64,000 nt of DNA from a virus: IMG/VR virus record IMGVR_UViG_3300044960_000921, positions 78,955-142,954 of that record; one strand, given 5' to 3'. The first letter of the stretch is position 1. Each line of letters starts with the position of its first letter. This document shows, in pieces, positions 39,947 to 48,164 of the stretch. A program made the translations under genes and the position numbers. The notes beneath the pieces are model-generated. The model was not told the origin of the DNA. It was given only the letters and a program-made list of their open reading frames with translations, and did not search any database.

Positions 39947-40273
39947 TCAGCCTATCGTGGCCCGAGGCGGTCGGTTGACCCAGCCGCGTTCCCGCATAAA
40001 GCCCATGACGTCAGCGACCTGGCGGGGGGACCGGCCCTTCGACAGCAGACGCTTGATGACCTCGGCGGCCTTCTGCCAGTCATACCAGCCATGCTGGATC
40101 AGGAAAAAGTCGTCCTGAACCTGGCCGTTGACCACGCTGCGGACGCCGGTCTCGTTACTGCCTCTGCTGGACAAGTAGGGTGCTGGGCACCAGTTCGCGT
40201 GAGTCAGGAGGTGGGTGTCGGTCTGCTCAGAGCCAAGGGTCGTGAAACGAGGGGCGGAATCGTCGTGGGTCAT
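39947..40273 (-). CDS. Small protein, unknown
   Basis: 108 residues. A central segment FFLIQHGWYDWQKAAEVIKRLLSKGRSPRQVADVMGFMRERGW reads as HTH-like helices. Its start overlaps the upstream gene's stop by 4 nt. Unknown. Confidence 0.5.
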   Translation of the reverse strand: MTHDDSAPRFTTLGSEQTDTHLLTHANWCPAPYLSSRGSNETGVRSVVNGQVQDDFFLIQHGWYDWQKAAEVIKRLLSKGRSPRQVADVMGFMRERGWVNRPPRATIG

Positions 40274-40785
40274 GCCGCCCTCCCCGCTTCGATCTGCGAC
40301 AGAAGCTGGCTGGCCTGCTCAATCTTGGCATCGCAGGCGGTGACTTCGGCTTCCAAGCCACCGTCACGCTTCTGGGCCTCCTGGAGCGAAGCCAGCTCGG
40401 CCTCCGCGTAGGGAAGCACCGCCCGCAGGGCAGCAACGAGTAGGGCCTCGCGCGAATTCGGGGAGGGCTCGCAGGATGCCGCCGCATCCAAAGCTTCGCA
40501 CGCCTCTTGATAGGCCTCCATGTCTTCCTCCAGGTCTCGGCCTTCCTCGATCAAGGCGAGCAGGCGATCGGAGGAGGCCCGCAGTGCGGAACGAAGCCTA
40601 TGGGCAGCTGTGAACAGTAGGGCTAGAGCTCTGGCCGTGGACGCGAAGTCCTCCTCCCCGCCGACGTAGATCATCTCCACCATCGGCTTGTCGTCGCCTG
40701 CGGCGAAGATGAGGTAAGTGTCGGCGGACTCGCCGGGCTCGAAGCGGTACGGGCCGGGCGGGAGAGTGGTCGGAGCGGTGCTCAT
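40270..40785 (-). CDS. Helical protein, unknown
   Basis: 171 residues from ATG 40783-40785. After a short beta part (PYRFEPGESADTYLIFAAGDDKP) it is helical and acidic (ALIEEGRDLEEDMEAYQEACEALDAAASCE, then ELASLQEAQKRDGGLEAEVTACDAKIEQASQLLSQIE). Coiled-coil. The open frame upstream to 41121 is shadow of the gene on the other strand. Confidence 0.5.
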   Translation of the reverse strand: MSTAPTTLPPGPYRFEPGESADTYLIFAAGDDKPMVEMIYVGGEEDFASTARALALLFTAAHRLRSALRASSDRLLALIEEGRDLEEDMEAYQEACEALDAAASCEPSPNSREALLVAALRAVLPYAEAELASLQEAQKRDGGLEAEVTACDAKIEQASQLLSQIEAGRAA

Positions 40786-40824
40786 GCCGCCCTCCCGATC
40801 GCCCCGGCCACGGCCGCCGTCAGG

Positions 40825-41520
40825 GTGATAGCCGGCGGCCATGCCTTCGTGTCCTTCCGCCACCCGGAACAGCTCTCGCTCGCCATCGAGGCCTGCCAGA
40901 GCTTCGCCGTGGACAACGGGGCCTTCTCCGCCTGGATGGCCGGGGAGGCCGTCACGGACTGGTCCGGCTATTACGCCTGGGTCGAGGGGCTGGCCCGCTG
41001 CCCGGCCTTCGACTTCGCCGTCATCCCCGACGTCATCGACGGCTCGGAGGCCGAGAACGACGCCCTTCTCGACGCCTGGCCCTTCCCCCGCTGGGCCGGG
41101 GCTCCCGTCTGGCACATGCACGAATCAGTGGACCGCCTGTCACGTCTCGTCCAGGTCTGGCCCCGTGTCTGCCTTGGCAGTTCGGGGCGGTTTGCCACGG
41201 TCGGCACGGCTGCCTGGTGGGGCCGCATGGCCGAGGCGATGGACGTTGCCTGCGACAGGGAGGGACGCACGTTCTGCAGGCTGCACGGCCTGCGGATGCT
41301 CGACCCGAGGGTATTCACCCGCCTGCCGCTCGCCTCGGCCGATTCCACGAACATCGCCCGCAACATCGGAATCGAGGCGAAGTGGCGCGGGCCGTACACG
41401 CCGCCGAACAAGGAGGCTCGGGCCTGGTTGATGAGGGAGAGGATCGAGGCTCACCAGTCGCCGAGCCGGTGGGAGAGGCGGGATCACCCGATTCAGGCCG
41501 AACTGGCTGGGCTGGTGTAG
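40825..41520 (+). CDS. Transglycosylase/DpdA-like TIM-barrel protein, candidate
   Basis: 231 residues, GTG start. The order of motifs resembles the tRNA-guanine transglycosylase superfamily and phage DpdA: VDNGAFSAW (in place of the D-S/N-G-G-F substrate loop), FAVIPDVIDG (possible catalytic Asp), VCLGSSGRF (G-S/T-G turn), and a terminal HGLRMLDPRVFTRLPLASADSTNIARNIG. DpdA inserts 7-deazaguanine into DNA, protecting phage DNA from restriction. I cannot confirm the active site, and no queuosine-biosynthesis partners are visible, so a different TIM-barrel function is possible. Confidence 0.45.
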   Translation: MIAGGHAFVSFRHPEQLSLAIEACQSFAVDNGAFSAWMAGEAVTDWSGYYAWVEGLARCPAFDFAVIPDVIDGSEAENDALLDAWPFPRWAGAPVWHMHESVDRLSRLVQVWPRVCLGSSGRFATVGTAAWWGRMAEAMDVACDREGRTFCRLHGLRMLDPRVFTRLPLASADSTNIARNIGIEAKWRGPYTPPNKEARAWLMRERIEAHQSPSRWERRDHPIQAELAGLV

Positions 41521-41550
41521 GGTGCCACTTGGGCGGGGTCGATCCCCATT

Positions 41551-41898
41551 TTAGAACGGCAAGTCTAACTCTTCCGCCAACTGCCGCGACGCCTTAACCC
41601 GGTCGCACCAATTCGCGGGCTCGACGAATGTCGGGTCGTCGTCAGGGCTCAGCAGGACGGGCATTTCGACACAGGTCTCCTCGCCGCTTTCCAGCTTCTC
41701 GGACACCAAGGCATCGATCTTCCGCTCCGCGGCCTGCAGATGGAGCCAGTCCTTCGCGGACTGGGCATCTCCGTTGAAGTAGCGGTTCACGAGCGCCTGG
41801 AAGCCCTTGCGGCCAATCTCGGCCATGTGCTTCGGCCCGTAGCGTCGAAACGTCTCGGCTCCGCCCTTGCTCCCTGCGCTGCGATGATCCTGGGGCAT
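41551..41898 (-). CDS. Small protein with KGG-like N-terminus
   Basis: 115 residues: GSKGGAETFRRYGPKHMAEIGRKGFQALVNRYF resembles the glycine-rich KGG motif of general stress-type proteins, then a helical charged part. Convergent with the DpdA-like gene. Function unknown. Confidence 0.5.
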   Translation of the reverse strand: MPQDHRSAGSKGGAETFRRYGPKHMAEIGRKGFQALVNRYFNGDAQSAKDWLHLQAAERKIDALVSEKLESGEETCVEMPVLLSPDDDPTFVEPANWCDRVKASRQLAEELDLPF

Positions 41899-41907
41899 CC
41901 GGCGGGG

Positions 41908-42147
41908 CTATTCGATCTCGCGCTGCCTGACCTTGCTCAGGTTCAGGACGTTCACCAGATCGGGCATCCCCTCCCGGTCCCATTCGACGTTCGCCTGCTG
42001 CCTGCCGTCCTCCTCGCCGATCGCGGTGACGACGCCCTTGGCCTTCGCCAGATCGGTTCCGGTGCGGTTGTGCTCCCGCAGCCACCGACGCGAAAAACGA
42101 ACGGTATCGCCGACCTGGACGTCGTTGATGCGGTCCTGCAAGTTCAT
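41908..42147 (-). CDS. Small beta-barrel protein, unknown
   Basis: 79 residues: VGDTVRFSRRWLREHNRTGTDLAKAKGVVTAIGEEDGRQQANVEWDREGMPDLVNVLNLSKV. Looks like a small SH3-like/KOW fold. Overlaps the upstream gene. Unknown. Confidence 0.5.
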   Translation of the reverse strand: MNLQDRINDVQVGDTVRFSRRWLREHNRTGTDLAKAKGVVTAIGEEDGRQQANVEWDREGMPDLVNVLNLSKVRQREIE

Positions 42148-42464
42148 GCGGCGGGCTTCCTTAGCTCGCCGGATTCGAGCCTGGCGAGGGTCTCAGCGGC
42201 GAATCTCTGGGGGCTTCCACCCCGCCCGGCGGCAATGAGCTGCAGGGCCTTCGCCAAGGCGTTCCGCTCGCGGGTGACTCGGCAGGTCTCGTTCTGGGAA
42301 AAGGCCAGTTCGGTGACCTTCTCGAAGAGGAGGCGTTCGCGGGCTTCCGGGATGCTCCCCGGACCGAAGAGGATCGGCTCGGTCGGGCTGGGCCGGAAGT
42401 CGTGCTTGCCGACCTCGCTGCTCGCCGGATCAACCCCGACGCAGTCCAGCGGTTTGCCGCTCAC
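42144..42464 (-). CDS. Small protein, unknown
   Basis: 106 residues with a C-terminal ETCRVTRERNALAKALQLIAAGRGGSPQRFAAETLARLESG helix. Overlaps its neighbours by 4 nt at both ends (stop-start overlap). Unknown. Confidence 0.5.
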   Translation of the reverse strand: MSGKPLDCVGVDPASSEVGKHDFRPSPTEPILFGPGSIPEARERLLFEKVTELAFSQNETCRVTRERNALAKALQLIAAGRGGSPQRFAAETLARLESGELRKPAA

Positions 42465-42994
42465 CGGGAGATCTCCGCCTCGGCCTGGCGGCGTCGCTCG
42501 GCGAACTTTCGGGCCAAGTCCTGGGTTTCATCGAAGGCTCCGTCGCGGTTGGTCTTGAGCCACGCCTGGGCCTCGGTGAAGAAGCGGAGGCCGATCGCCT
42601 CCATCTCTCGCTTCTCCTCAGCCTTGCGCTCCTTGCCCTTGTCGAAGCGGATACCCACCATGTCCGGGCTGGTGGTCGTGACGTGATGGACGCCGGTGTC
42701 CCGGGCATGGGTCGTCCAGGGCCTGACGGTCTCGCCCCACGTCTTCTGACGCCTGGCCGGCTCTTCGGCCTTGGGAGGCTCGGTCACGGCCTGCTCTTGC
42801 TCACGCTGCCGCTGGAACGCGGCGACGGCATCCGCCTCGCTCGGCTCAGGCATGGGCCGCTCGGGTTCGGTCTCTGCCTTGGCCTCGCGGGAGGCGATTA
42901 TCTGGGCAATGGGAGACTGCTCAAGGACCGCTGCGACGGGCGTGGGCTCGGTGGCGGGTGATTCGACGGATTTACGGCGGGACTTACGCGGCAT
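42461..42994 (-). CDS. Large disordered protein, first gene of minus operon
   Basis: 177 residues starting MPRKSRRKSVESPATEP with AAGGAGG upstream. The N-terminal two-thirds are disordered and charged; the last part has MVGIRFDKGKERKAEEKREMEAIGLRFF with HTTTSPD before it. It follows a strong minus-strand promoter at 43107-43135. Role unknown. Confidence 0.5.
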   Translation of the reverse strand: MPRKSRRKSVESPATEPTPVAAVLEQSPIAQIIASREAKAETEPERPMPEPSEADAVAAFQRQREQEQAVTEPPKAEEPARRQKTWGETVRPWTTHARDTGVHHVTTTSPDMVGIRFDKGKERKAEEKREMEAIGLRFFTEAQAWLKTNRDGAFDETQDLARKFAERRRQAEAEISR

Positions 42995-43033
42995 AGGCCT
43001 CCTTGCGGTTCGGGTCTCTGCGGGCCGGGCTGA

Positions 43034-43081
43034 TTAACCACCGACTTGGTAGACGAAGCCTCCCGGAACCGTGGTCGTCAC
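43034..43081 (-). CDS. Possible 15-residue leader peptide
   Basis: GTG 43079-43081 to TAA 43034-43036 codes VTTTVPGGFVYQVGG, 25 nt after the strong promoter's -10. No Shine-Dalgarno. Could be a leader or attenuation peptide ahead of the 42461-42994 gene, or only a chance short frame. Confidence 0.2.
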   Translation of the reverse strand: MTTTVPGGFVYQVGG

Positions 43082-43106
43082 GCTCTCGCGCCGCCGCAGC
43101 TCGGGG

Positions 43107-43135
43107 ACAGTAGCGCGGTTTCGCGACGATGTCAA
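43107..43135 (-). promoter_or_regulatory. Consensus sigma-70 promoter (minus strand)
   Basis: On the minus strand TTGACA (43135-43130), a 17-nt spacer and TACTGT (43112-43107). It follows the terminator of 43171-43440 and drives the operon 42994-41551. Confidence 0.75.
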
Positions 43136-43142
43136 AAGGAAA

Positions 43143-43162
43143 GGGCGGCCCGGAGGCCGCCC
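43143..43162 (-). terminator. Rho-independent terminator
   Basis: GGGCGGCC/GGCCGCCC (43143-43150 and 43155-43162), 4-nt loop, followed on the minus strand by TTTCCTTTTG. Ends the 43171-43440 transcript, eight bases before the next promoter. Confidence 0.75.
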
Positions 43163-43170
43163 CAGCCCGG

Positions 43171-43440
43171 CTATTTCGCCGTCACGCCGTCGCGCTCCCG
43201 CAGCCCCTTGGCGTCGGCACGCTTCTGCGTCTTGATCCATGCGTATGCCTCGCGGAGCAGCTCGGCCATGGCCAGCAGGTCGTCGGCGTTGAGGCTGTCG
43301 GTCTCCCGCCAGGTGTCGTCGCCGTTCTTGTAGGAACGCTGGGGGTTGACCGTGTAGTAGGTCTGGCCGCTGGTGCTGGTGTTGCGCCAGATCACGGCCT
43401 GCAGGCAGCCGTCGCGGAGCTTGTGTGCTGGTTGGGACAT
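43171..43440 (-). CDS. Small conserved plasmid/phage protein
   Basis: 89 residues, good Shine-Dalgarno (AGAAGGAGA). MSQPAHKLRDGCLQAVIWRNTSTSGQTYYTVNPQRSYKNGDDTWRETDSLNADDLLAMAELL matches a small protein family often found on plasmids and integrative elements (pattern of MSxPxHKIRxGxLxAxIWxN). Function unknown; a long inverted repeat lies upstream of its start. Confidence 0.6.
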   Translation of the reverse strand: MSQPAHKLRDGCLQAVIWRNTSTSGQTYYTVNPQRSYKNGDDTWRETDSLNADDLLAMAELLREAYAWIKTQKRADAKGLRERDGVTAK

Positions 43441-43499
43441 CTCGATTCTCCTTCTCTTCGGTTTCCGGCCCGCCCATCGGGCCTTCCGGGGAGCGATCC

Positions 43500-43576
43500 G
43501 AAGCCGCCAGAGGCGACCAGTTCACACCGAAGGGGGTAGGGTCCCGCTGCAGGTTGAACTGGGCGACTGCGGCTTC
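43500..43576. repeat. Long two-part inverted repeat upstream of small plasmid-type gene
   Basis: GAAGCCGC (43500-43507) and CCAGTTCA (43517-43524) pair with TGAACTGG (43555-43562) and GCGGCTTC (43569-43576). The 77-nt element lies about 60 nt before the start of 43171-43440, in a 215-nt gap. A structured mRNA leader or regulatory RNA is possible. Confidence 0.4.
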
Positions 43577-43655
43577 AGCTTTCCCGATCAAAGGCCAAGT
43601 GGCGGGCTGAAATCGGGGCAAAGGAGATTGGCCCGACCAGCCGCAAGCCGCCCGC

Positions 43656-44135
43656 TCAGAGCAGTCTGAACTGGCACCACACCGGAGCCTCGGCCTCCGG
43701 CATGGCATCCGGCGTCATCTGGAACGCCAGCAGGCCGCCCTGGGTCGTGCCGCAGGGCCGAAACCCGGCTCGGACGAAACACCGGCCCGGATCGCGCTTC
43801 CGGCGTACCCTGTCAGGGTCCACGAAGGTGACGATGCCCTGCGAGGGGACGCTTGGCCAGACGAAGCGGGAGGCGGCCACCGCCTGACGGATCAGCTCGG
43901 AGGACAGCTCGGCCGACTCGTTGCGGAAGAGGGAGCAAACCCAGGCGTCCTTCCAGGCGTGGTCGACGTGCTTCTGCCAGAGGCTCACCCACAGGGCGTC
44001 GGCTCGCAGGCCCGTCAGGACCACGCAGCGGCCGGGGGCCACGAACTGGCCGGATGCGGGGCGTTGGCGGCTGTAGTGCCGATTCGCCAGAGGCAGGGCG
44101 GCGATATCGGCCCGGTATGAGAGCCGCCAATGCAC
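43656..44135 (-). CDS. GNAT/Mom-like acyltransferase candidate
   Basis: 159 residues. ADIAALPLANRHYSRQRPASGQFVAPGRCVVL then SLFRNESAELSSELIRQAV and GIVTFVDPDRVRRKRDPGRCFVRAGFRPCGTTQGGLLAFQM. The last part has the shape of the GNAT acetyl-CoA-binding core (DPGRCF-x-x-AGFR). Phage Mu Mom, which modifies adenine, is a GNAT fold protein; the next genes here modify DNA. The assignment is tentative; the sequence is a conserved mobile-element family I recognise by pattern but cannot name. Confidence 0.4.
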   Translation of the reverse strand: MHWRLSYRADIAALPLANRHYSRQRPASGQFVAPGRCVVLTGLRADALWVSLWQKHVDHAWKDAWVCSLFRNESAELSSELIRQAVAASRFVWPSVPSQGIVTFVDPDRVRRKRDPGRCFVRAGFRPCGTTQGGLLAFQMTPDAMPEAEAPVWCQFRLL

Positions 44136-44139
44136 GGCG

Positions 44140-45171
44140 TCAGCTCGGCCCGCCGCACCGCTTGTAAGCTCCAGCGGGCGGCATCCACGTCTCGCCGTAA
44201 GCGAGGAAGAACATATCCTTCGTGAAGGCGTCCGGCGACATGGCCAGAGCCCGGAGTTCCGAAGGCTTGTCCGATACGAACTCCCTGCCTCGCGCGGCGA
44301 TCTCCTCTACGCTCTGGCCCTTCCGGATCGTGCTGCGGAAGTCACGTTCGAGCCCAGCGATCCGCTTAAACCGCTCGGGGGCGATGGTCTTGACGCTCGC
44401 CCACTGGTCGCTGTCGCCGAAAATGCAAGCGAGGCAAGACGTTCTGCCCCAGCCGAGCTGATAGGCCGGGTGCGGGCGGATGTTCCAGCGCCGGATGATG
44501 TCCCAGACCTGTTCCTCGCTCCAGTCGATGACGTTCCGCCATTGGTGCACCGTCCGGCTCTTGGTATTCGTACGGTGCGGCTCGGCCTCGGCGTATTTCG
44601 ACCTGGCCGAGGACTCCTGCCGCCGTTCGCCGGTGACGACCAGCACCTTCTTGCCCTGGTAGGCCGGGTCGTTGGCCAGGACTCGGGCCATCACGTCAAT
44701 CTTGAGGTAGGCCGAACACCAGCGGACGCTCAGGTCGGCGCTGACCTGGGGGAATTTCATCCGCGTGCCGGCCGTCTCCCGCTTTGTCGGCAGGCTGACA
44801 CGCTCGCCGCTTCGCTCGTAGGCCACCGGGGCGGTCGGTACGTTGTCGCGTAGCATCTCCCGTACGAACCCGCCCTCGCGCCAGGAGAAGACGACCGGGA
44901 TGCCGAGGGCCTCGGCCGTCGCCTGTACGTAGGCCCGGGTGCAGGGCCAGTCCATCAGGGCCTCGCCCTGGCCGTCGATGTCGTGGTGGTGAAGCTCGAT
45001 CTTCGAGGGCGGGACGCCGCGTTCGAGCAGGTCCAGCAGCGCGGCGAGGCTGTCCTTGCCGCCGCTGTACCCCAAGGCGATCACATCGTACTGATCGAGC
45101 GGGAGGAGCTGGTGGGTTTGCGGTTCGTCTGGCGAAACGTCGAAGAGCGTGCCTTGGACGGGCCCGTTCAC
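44140..45171 (-). CDS. PAPS reductase-like PP-loop enzyme
   Basis: 343 residues. PP-loop ALGYSGGKDSLAALLDLLERG, RWCSAYLK, GERRQESSARSKY, and CLACIFGDSDQW (cysteine cluster) match the phosphoadenosine phosphosulphate reductase-like family found next to phage DNA-modification genes. It activates sulphate-type substrates, so a sulphur-containing base modification or phosphorothioation-like role is possible. It precedes an N-MTase and C5-MTase with 4-nt overlaps, making a three-gene unit. Confidence 0.75.
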   Translation of the reverse strand: MNGPVQGTLFDVSPDEPQTHQLLPLDQYDVIALGYSGGKDSLAALLDLLERGVPPSKIELHHHDIDGQGEALMDWPCTRAYVQATAEALGIPVVFSWREGGFVREMLRDNVPTAPVAYERSGERVSLPTKRETAGTRMKFPQVSADLSVRWCSAYLKIDVMARVLANDPAYQGKKVLVVTGERRQESSARSKYAEAEPHRTNTKSRTVHQWRNVIDWSEEQVWDIIRRWNIRPHPAYQLGWGRTSCLACIFGDSDQWASVKTIAPERFKRIAGLERDFRSTIRKGQSVEEIAARGREFVSDKPSELRALAMSPDAFTKDMFFLAYGETWMPPAGAYKRCGGPS

Positions 45172-46208
45172 GCAGCGACCACGATGTCGGCGAACAGCCC
45201 GGCATCCTTCCTCAACCGTCGCTCCGCGATGCCAACGTATTCTGGGTTTAGTTCAATCCCGATGCAGTGCCGCCCGTGCCGGTCAGCGACCAGCCCGGTT
45301 GTCCCCGCGCCGAAGAACGGATCGAGGACGGTGCCGCCCAGTGGGGAACCGGCGAGGATGCACGGCTCAATTAACTCAGGCGGGTAGGTGGCGAAGTGGG
45401 CTTCGGAGAACGGCTTGGTGGCGACGGTCCAGACGGTTCGCTTGTTCCTCGTCGTGCCCTCCCACGGGACCGACCCGCAGACGTTTGCTCCCGAACCTTC
45501 CGGGCAGCCACGCTCCGTGCCGGACTTCCGTTTATTGTTCCCGCTTCGCTTGACCCGAGCGCCTTGCTCTCGTCCGGCCCGGTGATAATTGCCATGCGAT
45601 CCGGGCCCAGTGTCCCATCCGTCCGGCATCTTTGTGTCGTCAGGGTTCCAGTTGCACGGCTCAGCGATGGCCTTGGCGTCGTAGTGGTACTGCTCGCTCT
45701 TGGTCAGCAGGAAGAGATACTCGTGCGACTTAGTCGGCCGATCCGTGACGCTCTCCGGCATCGGGTTCGGCTTCGACCAGATGATGTCGCTGCGGAGATA
45801 CCAGCCATCCTCTTGGAGGGCGAAGGCAACCCGCCACGGGATACCGACGAGGTCTTTAGGCTTGAGGTCTGACATGCCAGCAGCCGCTAGCAGTTGTCGC
45901 TGCGTGTGGGTGCGGTCATGCCGTTGTCCGTGCTTCCCCTGGTGCCCTGTGCCGCCTTGGCTTGCATAGCTGTCCCCGAGGTTCAGCCAGAGGGTGCCGT
46001 CGTCTCGGAGGACCCGGCGAACTTCGCGGAAAACGGCGGTGATTTGCTGGACGTACTCGGCTGGAGACCGCTCAAGGCCGAGCTGTCCGGCGATTCCGTA
46101 ATCACGAAGTCCCCAATAGGGCGGGCTGGTCACGCAGGTATGAACAGACTGGCTGGGAAGGGCCTGCAGGAGCGAGAGACAGCAGCCGGTGAGGATGGTG
46201 ATCGTCAT
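45168..46208 (-). CDS. N4/N6 DNA methyltransferase (group beta)
   Basis: 346 residues. Motif IV TSPPYWGLRDYG is near the N-terminus and motif I DPFFGAGTTGLVADRHG is C-terminal, so the order is that of the beta group (D/N-PPY). SPPY is frequent in N4-cytosine enzymes but N6-adenine is possible. Between them is KDGTLWLNLGDSYA and the target recognition region. Overlaps both neighbours. Probably protects the element against restriction. Confidence 0.88.
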   Translation of the reverse strand: MTITILTGCCLSLLQALPSQSVHTCVTSPPYWGLRDYGIAGQLGLERSPAEYVQQITAVFREVRRVLRDDGTLWLNLGDSYASQGGTGHQGKHGQRHDRTHTQRQLLAAAGMSDLKPKDLVGIPWRVAFALQEDGWYLRSDIIWSKPNPMPESVTDRPTKSHEYLFLLTKSEQYHYDAKAIAEPCNWNPDDTKMPDGWDTGPGSHGNYHRAGREQGARVKRSGNNKRKSGTERGCPEGSGANVCGSVPWEGTTRNKRTVWTVATKPFSEAHFATYPPELIEPCILAGSPLGGTVLDPFFGAGTTGLVADRHGRHCIGIELNPEYVGIAERRLRKDAGLFADIVVAA

Positions 46209-48100
46209 GCCGCCCTCGCCACCGGAGCGGTTTCAAACTGCGCCCTGGCGACCGCCGCCGCGATCGGCGGGCAGACCGAGTTGCCGCACATGCGGACCTG
46301 GGCGGTCTTCGAGAGCGGCTTGCCGTCGATGACGGGGCTAATCAGGTAGTGCTCGGGGAAGCCTTGGGCCCGGTAAAGCTCTGGCGGGGTCAACATCCGC
46401 AGGCCGATGTCGACGATCACGTAGTCCTGGCCGTGGACGGTGACCAAGCCGAAGCGGTCCTTGCTCGTGACGGTATGCAGCGGCTCCTGAAGCCGGGGGT
46501 CCTGGTCGGTGCCGAAGTACTTGATCAGGAATGCCCTGACCTCGGCGTAGTGAAGGCCGCCCGCCTGGACTGTGGCCAGCGGCTGGTCCACGGCCTGACC
46601 GTGTTTGCACGTCCCCTTCAGCTTGAGCAGGTGAGAAGCGACCAAGCTGTGGTGATCGGTCGCCGTAACGGTGCCCATCGGCTCAGGCAGGTCGCTGCCG
46701 ACGACGCCGGTGTAGTGCTTGGCCAGGAAGGCGGAGACCAGAGCGGCCCGCGAGTCGGTCGTCATCGTGTTCATCGGCTGTCCAGCGGGGCGAGGCTTCG
46801 CCGAATACGCGGGGCCGCCGGTGCCGACGAGGAGAGGGGTCACCAGAGCGTGCTTTGCCGCCCCGGCGACCACAGTGCCCAGCGGTTTATCGAGGCCCGG
46901 TACTCGGGGTGCTTGGCCCTCCCGCTCACCGTACCCGGTCTGTATCAGGGTCGGGCAGATGATTGCAGCGTCGGCTTTGGCCGTGATCGTCTGGTAGGGC
47001 TGGTCTGGCGATCGCTCCGGTGACTGCCCGGCCCGGCCACCGACGCCAGCCAGGAACGGCGTGCAAATGGCATAGTCGCCGGACGCGGTGACCGTATGAA
47101 GCGGCTCGCCGACCGAATGCTGGCCTTTGCCCCGTCGCTTGCCGTTCTTGTCGACGTCTCCGTGCGCCGTCCGCGCGATGAACGGCGTGCAGAGCGCCTT
47201 CTCGCCGCGATTCGCCCCGGTGACGGTGCGAAACGGCTCGTCGAGCGGCTCGACGCGGTCTCCGCCGTGGTGGGTCAGGTTGACGATGAACGGCTCCTTC
47301 GCCTCGATGACGAAGCGGCGGATGCCAGCGGCTATCCGGCGGAGTGTATTCTCGGCCAGCGGTCGCTGCCGCTCGAAGATGCTCGGGCACGGGAGCGACC
47401 AGTCGATGCACTCGGCCGCCGTCCGCCAAGGCTTCAGGTTGATGCTGAATAGATCCTGCTGGATCTTCTTCGGGTCTCCGTGCGTCGGCTCGGGCCATCG
47501 GATCGGCAGTCCGTCGCAACGGGCGACGATAAAGAGTCGCTTGCGAATCGTTGGCGTTCCGTAGTCCGAGGCCCGAAGCTCTTTCGGTTCGACACGGTAG
47601 CCAAGGTTTTCGAGCTGTGACTTCCAGCGGCGGAAGGTCTGGCCCTTCCGCAACGGGCAGGGCTGGCCATCTGGGAGAACCGGTCCCCAGTCTTGAAACT
47701 CCTCGACGTTCTCCAGGATGATGACGCGGGGTTTGACGGCCTTCGCCCAGCGGATCACGACCCAAGCTAGGCCGCGGATCTTCTTGCTGACAGGCTTGCC
47801 GCCCTTGGCCTTGGAGAAGTGCTTGCAGTCCGGGCTGAACCATGCGAGCCCGACCGGGCGACCCGCGCAGGCCTCGATCGGGTCGACGTGCCAGACGTCC
47901 TCACAATAGTGCTTGGTCTCCGGGTGGTTCGCGGCATGCATCGCAATTGCTTCTTTATCGTGATTAATGGCAATATCGGGCGACCGGCCAAGGGCCATGC
48001 CTATGCCGAGCGATGCGCCGCCGCCACCCGCGAAGTTGTCAACGATCAGTTCGTCAGGGGCTATTGCAAGCGGTGGTGGATTGCTGTAAGCAGGTGTCAT
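46205..48100 (-). CDS. C5-cytosine DNA methyltransferase with repeat-rich target region
   Basis: 631 residues. Motif I DNFAGGGGASLGIGMALG, motif IV FSPDCKHFS (the PC is replaced by PDC, so the catalytic cysteine is in SPDCKHFS), then motif VI-like VILENVEEF and a C-terminal AQGFPEHYLIS with CGNSVCPP (motif X). Residues about 260-560 hold eight repeats built around (E/Q)P-x-x-T-V-T-A-x(6)-A-L-x-T-P-F-L. Length is larger than usual (about 330-420) because of these. It protects against C-specific restriction or marks phage DNA. Confidence 0.88.
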   Translation of the reverse strand: MTPAYSNPPPLAIAPDELIVDNFAGGGGASLGIGMALGRSPDIAINHDKEAIAMHAANHPETKHYCEDVWHVDPIEACAGRPVGLAWFSPDCKHFSKAKGGKPVSKKIRGLAWVVIRWAKAVKPRVIILENVEEFQDWGPVLPDGQPCPLRKGQTFRRWKSQLENLGYRVEPKELRASDYGTPTIRKRLFIVARCDGLPIRWPEPTHGDPKKIQQDLFSINLKPWRTAAECIDWSLPCPSIFERQRPLAENTLRRIAAGIRRFVIEAKEPFIVNLTHHGGDRVEPLDEPFRTVTGANRGEKALCTPFIARTAHGDVDKNGKRRGKGQHSVGEPLHTVTASGDYAICTPFLAGVGGRAGQSPERSPDQPYQTITAKADAAIICPTLIQTGYGEREGQAPRVPGLDKPLGTVVAGAAKHALVTPLLVGTGGPAYSAKPRPAGQPMNTMTTDSRAALVSAFLAKHYTGVVGSDLPEPMGTVTATDHHSLVASHLLKLKGTCKHGQAVDQPLATVQAGGLHYAEVRAFLIKYFGTDQDPRLQEPLHTVTSKDRFGLVTVHGQDYVIVDIGLRMLTPPELYRAQGFPEHYLISPVIDGKPLSKTAQVRMCGNSVCPPIAAAVARAQFETAPVARAA

Positions 48101-48132
48101 AATCTCAACTCATCCTTGAGGTTATAGAAGGC

Positions 48133-48157
48133 GGGAGCGGCTGTGCAGGCCGCTCCC
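48133..48157. terminator. Hairpin between MTase and upstream gene
   Basis: 9-bp perfect stem GGGAGCGGC/GCCGCTCCC with a 7-nt loop, TTTTT on the plus side. It lies between the end of 48165 and the MTase start; on the minus strand no T-run follows, so termination may be weak there. Confidence 0.45.
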
Positions 48158-48164
48158 TTTTTCG

